Assembly (NCBI GenBank): GCA_946478675.1
Contig: CAMLEF010000049.1
Span: 1-18,207 of the forward strand
Direction: 5' to 3'
Source of the DNA: an uncultured Flavobacteriales bacterium
Lineage (GTDB): Bacteria > Bacteroidota > Bacteroidia > Palsa-965
Length of the DNA stretch: 18,207 nucleotides
Numbering within the stretch: the first letter of the stretch is position 1; the number at the start of each line of letters is the position of its first letter. This document shows, in pieces, positions 14,664 through 18,207 of this stretch. The translations under genes were made by a program, and so were the position numbers. Under the pieces are notes generated by a model, which worked only from the letters and a program-made list of their open reading frames with translations, was not told the DNA's origin and made no database searches.

Positions 14664-14855
14664 TTAAGCTAACCGTACGTTAACTGCATTCAGGCCTTTT
14701 CTTCCTTGTTCGACGTCGAAAGTGACTTCGTCGTTCTCACGGACCTCGTCTTTCAGACCCGTGACGTGGACGAAGATTTCTTCGCCATTTTCGTTCGATT
14801 TGATAAAGCCAAAACCTTTAGCGTTATTAAAGAACTTTACTACTCCATTTTTCAT
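14664..14855 (-). CDS. Cold-shock domain protein (CspA family)
   Basis: 63 residues forming a single OB-fold that binds single-stranded RNA or DNA; family members act as RNA chaperones. RNP1 is KGFGFI (13-18) and RNP2 is IFVHV (27-31), the latter followed by TGL where many relatives have SAI. The start MKNGVVKFFNNAKGFGFI is typical. The leader (14856-14956) is AT-rich and contains a small hairpin GGCG-gtt-CGCC and a possible -7 box TACCTTTA (minus strand, 14887-14894). Long leaders often control csp genes, but nothing more specific can be read here. It stands alone, convergent with speA. Confidence 0.95.
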   Translation of the reverse strand: MKNGVVKFFNNAKGFGFIKSNENGEEIFVHVTGLKDEVRENDEVTFDVEQGRKGLNAVNVRLA

Positions 14856-15040
14856 TGTAACTGATTGTTTTGTTATTATTATAGCCTAAAGGTAGTCAAA
14901 TAGTCAGGCGAACCGCCTTTTATTTCCACAATTTTTCCCATTTCGCGAAATTTAGATTACAAACAACTGATTATCAGCACGCCTATTTTTCGCAAGCTCG
15001 TTAACGTTGTTGAAAAATTTTGAAATCGCAGAAAACAAAG

Positions 15041-15054
15041 CGTAAATCGTAAAT
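15041..15054. repeat. Short tandem phrase CGTAAATCGTAAAT
   Basis: Two copies of CGTAAAT lie in the 278-base gap between the cold-shock gene and the next gene. The rest of that gap (14856-15133) shows an AT-rich stretch, a TTCGCGAA palindrome and a TACCTTGC sequence about 65 bases before the next start; otherwise nothing identifiable. Confidence 0.4.
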
Positions 15055-15133
15055 CATTTATCTCTACCTTGCCGCGTCCGATCGAAAAATATCGGGCATT
15101 AATCGACCCAAACCCGTTCGGCCGGAAGGATTT

Positions 15134-15802
15134 ATGAGACTTCGCCTGCTGCTTTTCCTTACAGTTTCCGCATTTGCATCTTCCTGTTCTGATTTCTTCA
15201 AAAAAGACATCAAAGAAGGCGTTATCGAATTCAAAGCTGAGGCTGTGGATTCGAAAGACCATGCTTCGATGACGGTTCCGGATAAAATGGTGGTAAAATT
15301 CAAGAATGATTATTCTGCTGCCGAGCTGGAAGCCGGTCTTGGTTTTGCCAAGATGAAATTCATTTCGGATCCCGTCAAAAAGGAATTCCGCAGCCAGGTT
15401 TTCTTCTTCGAAAAACGCCAGAGCATCATGCAGATGCCCGAGATCGAGAAGACGAACTATTATTATCCCGATTACGACGTCGAGTACGCGAAAGATTCCA
15501 AAGAGATTGCCGGCTACAAATGCAAAAAGGCGATCCTGAAATTCAAAGACGGCTCGGCCCCGGTCGAAGTCTGGTACACCAAAGATATCGCCATCAAAAA
15601 CCCGAACTGGTCGAATGCGTATTACAAAGTCGACGGCGTATTGATGGATTACAAGCTCAAGAAATACGGCCTCGAACTTCATTTCACCGCCACGAGCGTT
15701 TCCGAAGCGACCATCGACGACAGCTACTTCAACATTCCCACGGAGTATTCGATGGTGAAGAATATCGAGCTGGAGAAAATGTTCTCCGGGTTTTACGAAT
15801 AG
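15134..15802 (+). CDS. DUF4412/GLPGLI-like exported lipoprotein, function unknown
   Basis: 222 residues. Signal peptide MRLRLLLFLTVSAFASSC with Cys18 as probable lipid anchor. The body resembles the Bacteroidota DUF4412/GLPGLI group, with EIAGYKCKKAILKF followed by VEVWYTKDIAI and a later hydrophobic VDGVLMDYKL stretch, though the GLPGLI motif itself is absent. Such proteins are periplasmic or outer-membrane beta-rich domains of unknown role. ATG 15134 is preceded by GGAAGGA, a better ribosome-binding site than most genes here show, though only three bases from the ATG. No operon partner: the cold-shock gene is divergent and ftsK lies about 300 bases on. Family placement is by recognition of short motifs only. 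Confidence 0.8.
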   Translation: MRLRLLLFLTVSAFASSCSDFFKKDIKEGVIEFKAEAVDSKDHASMTVPDKMVVKFKNDYSAAELEAGLGFAKMKFISDPVKKEFRSQVFFFEKRQSIMQMPEIEKTNYYYPDYDVEYAKDSKEIAGYKCKKAILKFKDGSAPVEVWYTKDIAIKNPNWSNAYYKVDGVLMDYKLKKYGLELHFTATSVSEATIDDSYFNIPTEYSMVKNIELEKMFSGFYE

Positions 15803-15922
15803 TTCTCCATCGGCAATGCAACTTTTGTAATCATTGCTATTTCCCTTTTCTGCTTTCAGGAGATATCTTTTTTTTCGGTTCAGCCGGATTCTTTCGGCAG
15901 GCTGCGGGAGACGAATCACTAC

Positions 15923-15949
15923 CACTTAAGACACTTAAATGCACTTAAG
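15923..15949. repeat. Short-phrase repeat (CACTTAA, three copies)
   Basis: CACTTAA starts at 15923, 15932 and 15942, with CTTAAG palindromes inside. It lies in the 302-base gap upstream of ftsK. Confidence 0.6.
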
Positions 15950-15978
15950 CGCACATCCGGCACACATTACATTCCCTC

Positions 15979-16015
15979 GCAACACCGCAACACGCAACTC
16001 CGCACCTCTGCACCC
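15979..16015. repeat. Short-phrase repeat (CGCAAC/CCGCAC words)
   Basis: GCAACACCGCAACACGCAAC followed by TCCGCACC and CTGCACCC. It is similar, in inverted orientation, to the GC-rich block at 6327-6360. With the CACTTAA block it occupies most of the gap between the DUF4412-like gene and the ftsK promoter. Confidence 0.6.
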
Positions 16016-16059
16016 AATAATTCAATATAAACAGCGTTTCGTTCATAACATCTCCTCCT

Positions 16060-16094
16060 TTTGCCGCGCCCCGCATAGGCATTGGGTAATTTTG
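16060..16094 (+). promoter_or_regulatory. Probable Bacteroidota-type promoter of ftsK
   Basis: TTTG at 16060-16063 and TAATTTTG at 16087-16094 match the -33 and -7 consensus (TTTG, TAnnTTTG) exactly, with a 23-base spacer at the long end of the usual range. The -7 box ends only ten bases before the ATG at 16105, so the transcript leader would be very short or absent. Confidence 0.5.
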
Positions 16095-16104
16095 ATGGAT
16101 TAGT

Positions 16105-18207
16105 ATGGCGAAATTCCCAATGGCCGAAAAGGAACCGGAAAAAAAAGTCAACCGACTGCGTAACGAGCTGAAAGACCAGCCCGAAGCCCCGCGTCCGTCG
16201 AAGAAGCCCCGCAAAGAAGAATCGCCCGACCTCGATATCGAAGAGGACGAAGGCCCGGTCGTCAACCGGATCCGTGAGAAGAAAAACACGGAGAAGCCTG
16301 CCCCGGAAAAAACAGCAGAGAAAAAAGCCGCATCCGCACCGAAGCCGAAGAAAAAAGGCCCCGGCCCGCTTCGCAATTTCATCGTACGCCTTCGCACCGA
16401 TGAAAAGCTGCACAAGATCATCGGCGCGTTCCTGCTTTTCATTATTACGCCGTACCTCACCGTCGCTTTCATCTCCTACTTCTTCACCTGGCAAACCGAC
16501 CAGGATAAAGTCATGGGACCGCTCGGTGCGCTGCTATCCGGCGAAGTGCAGGTCACCAACGTGCTCGGAAAATTCGGCGCGCTCCTCTCGCACATTTTCA
16601 TTCACAACTGGTTCGGCGTAACGTCGTTCTTCTTCCCGGTGCTTTCGCTGCTCGCAGGATTGCGACTGCTTTCCGGCACGAAGCTGCTGCCTATCGGTAA
16701 AACGTTTCGTTTCGGATTGTTCGCGCTCGTTTTCGGTTCCGTTACGCTCGGCTTTATTTTCCGCGATAATTTCTTCTACCTCGGCGGTGTGTTCGGCTTC
16801 GAGATCAGCTCCTGGCTGAACGGCGTCGTCGGTGCGATCGGAACGGGATTCCTGCTGCTTTTCACGCTGCTCGTTTTCCTGATCGTGACGTTCAACATGT
16901 CGTTCAAATTCTTCAACCGCAAGCCGCAACCGGAACTTGTTGCTGAAGAAATTGCGGAAGAGCCTTCGCTGAAGAATACGATCGTTACGCCATTGCAGGA
17001 AGACGAAGAATATTCCGACGAAGAGATCGGCGAACCCGAGCTTGTCGTTGTTCCTCCTGCTGAAGAAAAAACGGAACCTGTTGCAGAAGTTGCGCCGCCC
17101 GTTGAATTGCCGGTGGACGAAAAAGAAGAACAGGAACCTGCCATCGAGCTGCCCGTAGAAATTGCGGAGCCCGTCGTTACCACCGATCTTTCCGATGGCG
17201 ATGTGCAATTTACCGTCGAGAAAAAAGAAGAAACCGGCGAGCTCAGCGCCGATGAGATCGAAGCCAAAGTCAGCGATCTTGTTTCGCAATTCGGCGAATA
17301 CGATCCGACACTCGATCTTTCCGGTTACCAGTTTCCGTCCATCGACCTGCTCGAAAGCTACGGCGGCGGAAAAGAACCGAACGTCAATACCGAAGAGCTC
17401 ACGCTGAATAAAAACCGTATCGTCGAAACGCTCGGCAACTACGGCATCTCCATCGACAAGATCAAAGCGACGATCGGGCCGACAGTGACGCTATATGAAA
17501 TTATTCCCGCAGCGGGCGTGCGTATCTCGAAGATTAAAAATCTCGAAGACGATATCGCGCTGAGCCTTTCTGCGCTCGGCATCCGTATCATCGCCCCGAT
17601 TCCCGGCAAAGGAACGATCGGTATCGAAGTGCCGAACCTGAACCCGGAAATGGTGCCGATGCGCGCGCTGATGGCGTCGGAGAGATTCCAGAATACGAAT
17701 TTCGATCTGCCGGTGGCGCTGGGTAAAACGATTTCGAACGAGATCTTCATCGCCGACCTTTCCAAGATGCCGCACTTGCTGATGGCAGGCGCTACGGGCC
17801 AGGGTAAATCGGTTGGCTTGAACGCGATCCTGGTTTCGCTGCTGTATAAAAAACACCCGGCGCAGATCAAGTTCGTGCTCGTTGATCCGAAGAAAGTCGA
17901 GCTGACGCTGTTCAACAAGATCGAGCGTCACTTCCTCGCGAAGCTGCCCGATTCCGCCGAAGCGATCATCACCGATACGAAGAAAGTCATCAACACGCTG
18001 AACTCGCTTTGCATCGAGATGGACACGCGCTACGACCTGCTGAAAGAAGCGCAGGTGCGGAACATCAAAGAATACAACGCGAAGTTCATCCAGCGCAAGC
18101 TCAACCCGAACAACGGCCACCGCTATCTTCCGTACATCGTGCTGGTCGTTGACGAGTTCGCCGACCTGATCAAGTGTGGCGGGCTCGGTGACGTATCTGC
18201 CGCGCTG
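16105..18207 (+). CDS. ftsK: DNA translocase FtsK (N-terminal 701 codons; continues past the right edge)
   Basis: FtsK is a septum-anchored hexameric DNA pump that clears chromosome ends during division. The start at ATG 16105 gives a highly charged Lys/Glu/Pro-rich cytoplasmic leader of about 100 residues, unusually long, followed by four membrane segments (first about 105-127, last near 250-270). An acidic Glu/Pro/Val-rich linker comes next (about 280-400). The motor begins with TLNKNRIVETLGNYGI and GPTVTLYEIIP, then Walker A GATGQGKS (562-569), DPKKVELTLF, and Walker B VLVVDEFADLI (D683, E684). The window ends before the rest of the motor and the gamma DNA-reading domain. The frame is intact. 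No dif or KOPS-like sites were identified. It appears to have its own promoter. Confidence 0.97.
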   Translation, partial: MAKFPMAEKEPEKKVNRLRNELKDQPEAPRPSKKPRKEESPDLDIEEDEGPVVNRIREKKNTEKPAPEKTAEKKAASAPKPKKKGPGPLRNFIVRLRTDEKLHKIIGAFLLFIITPYLTVAFISYFFTWQTDQDKVMGPLGALLSGEVQVTNVLGKFGALLSHIFIHNWFGVTSFFFPVLSLLAGLRLLSGTKLLPIGKTFRFGLFALVFGSVTLGFIFRDNFFYLGGVFGFEISSWLNGVVGAIGTGFLLLFTLLVFLIVTFNMSFKFFNRKPQPELVAEEIAEEPSLKNTIVTPLQEDEEYSDEEIGEPELVVVPPAEEKTEPVAEVAPPVELPVDEKEEQEPAIELPVEIAEPVVTTDLSDGDVQFTVEKKEETGELSADEIEAKVSDLVSQFGEYDPTLDLSGYQFPSIDLLESYGGGKEPNVNTEELTLNKNRIVETLGNYGISIDKIKATIGPTVTLYEIIPAAGVRISKIKNLEDDIALSLSALGIRIIAPIPGKGTIGIEVPNLNPEMVPMRALMASERFQNTNFDLPVALGKTISNEIFIADLSKMPHLLMAGATGQGKSVGLNAILVSLLYKKHPAQIKFVLVDPKKVELTLFNKIERHFLAKLPDSAEAIITDTKKVINTLNSLCIEMDTRYDLLKEAQVRNIKEYNAKFIQRKLNPNNGHRYLPYIVLVVDEFADLIKCGGLGDVSAAL

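Noticed and set aside
16534..17289. 251-codon minus-strand frame, Glu/Arg/Phe-rich
   Set aside because: It is the complement of the FtsK membrane region and acidic linker; no domain is visible.

Overview
The window looks like a chromosomal segment of a Bacteroidota bacterium, probably a moderately GC-rich member such as a Chitinophagia- or Sphingobacteriia-like lineage. The support is: an SRP54 with a Met-rich tail, a four-helix-bundle S23 protein, the short Bacteroidota-type arginine decarboxylase, DUF4412/GLPGLI-like and Tyr-rich secreted proteins, weak Shine-Dalgarno sites, and -7 boxes of the TAnnTTTG kind. No tRNA, rRNA, CRISPR array, transposase or prophage gene was seen. Species-level placement cannot be made from this sequence alone.

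Layout. 1-1750 (-): the N-terminal 583 residues of a ComEC-type DNA-uptake channel, running off the left edge. 1918-3192 (+): a lipoprotein metallophosphoesterase of the acid-sphingomyelinase-like type. 3193-3410: a nested inverted-repeat block between convergent genes. 3411-6292 (-): folD, an S23 four-helix-bundle gene bracketed by short-phrase repeats, and ffh (SRP54). 6293-6571: several short repeats and a branched, structured element. 6572-8407 (-): a stand-alone OLD-family ATPase/TOPRIM nuclease with mosaic base composition. 8586-9884 (+): a secreted Tyr-rich, then Pro/Gln/Asn/His/Gly-rich protein. 9964-10018: a bidirectional terminator. 10031-13096 (-): an arginase-family gene followed 18 bases later by argS. 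13197-14594 (+): a divergently transcribed arginine decarboxylase, followed by a bidirectional terminator. 14664-14855 (-): a cold-shock protein. 15134-15802 (+): a DUF4412-like lipoprotein. 16105 to the right edge (+): the first 701 codons of the FtsK DNA translocase.

How the genes relate. Most are ordinary core functions (folate one-carbon metabolism, protein targeting, tRNA charging, chromosome segregation). The clearest functional group is the arginine block. The arginase-family enzyme and ArgRS are apparently co-transcribed, and a divergent decarboxylase shares a 100-base intergenic region that carries a -7 box overlapping an inverted repeat.

The most unusual signals are four. First, an AT-rich segment of about 119 codons sits inside argS where relatives (from memory) have a short connector. 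Second, the OLD gene has a similar AT-rich middle between GC-richer ends. Third, several different families of short-phrase repeats occupy nearly every larger intergenic gap, one of them bracketing the S23 gene. Fourth, a multi-hairpin element lies just downstream of the OLD gene. I did not find a convincing new multi-gene system.
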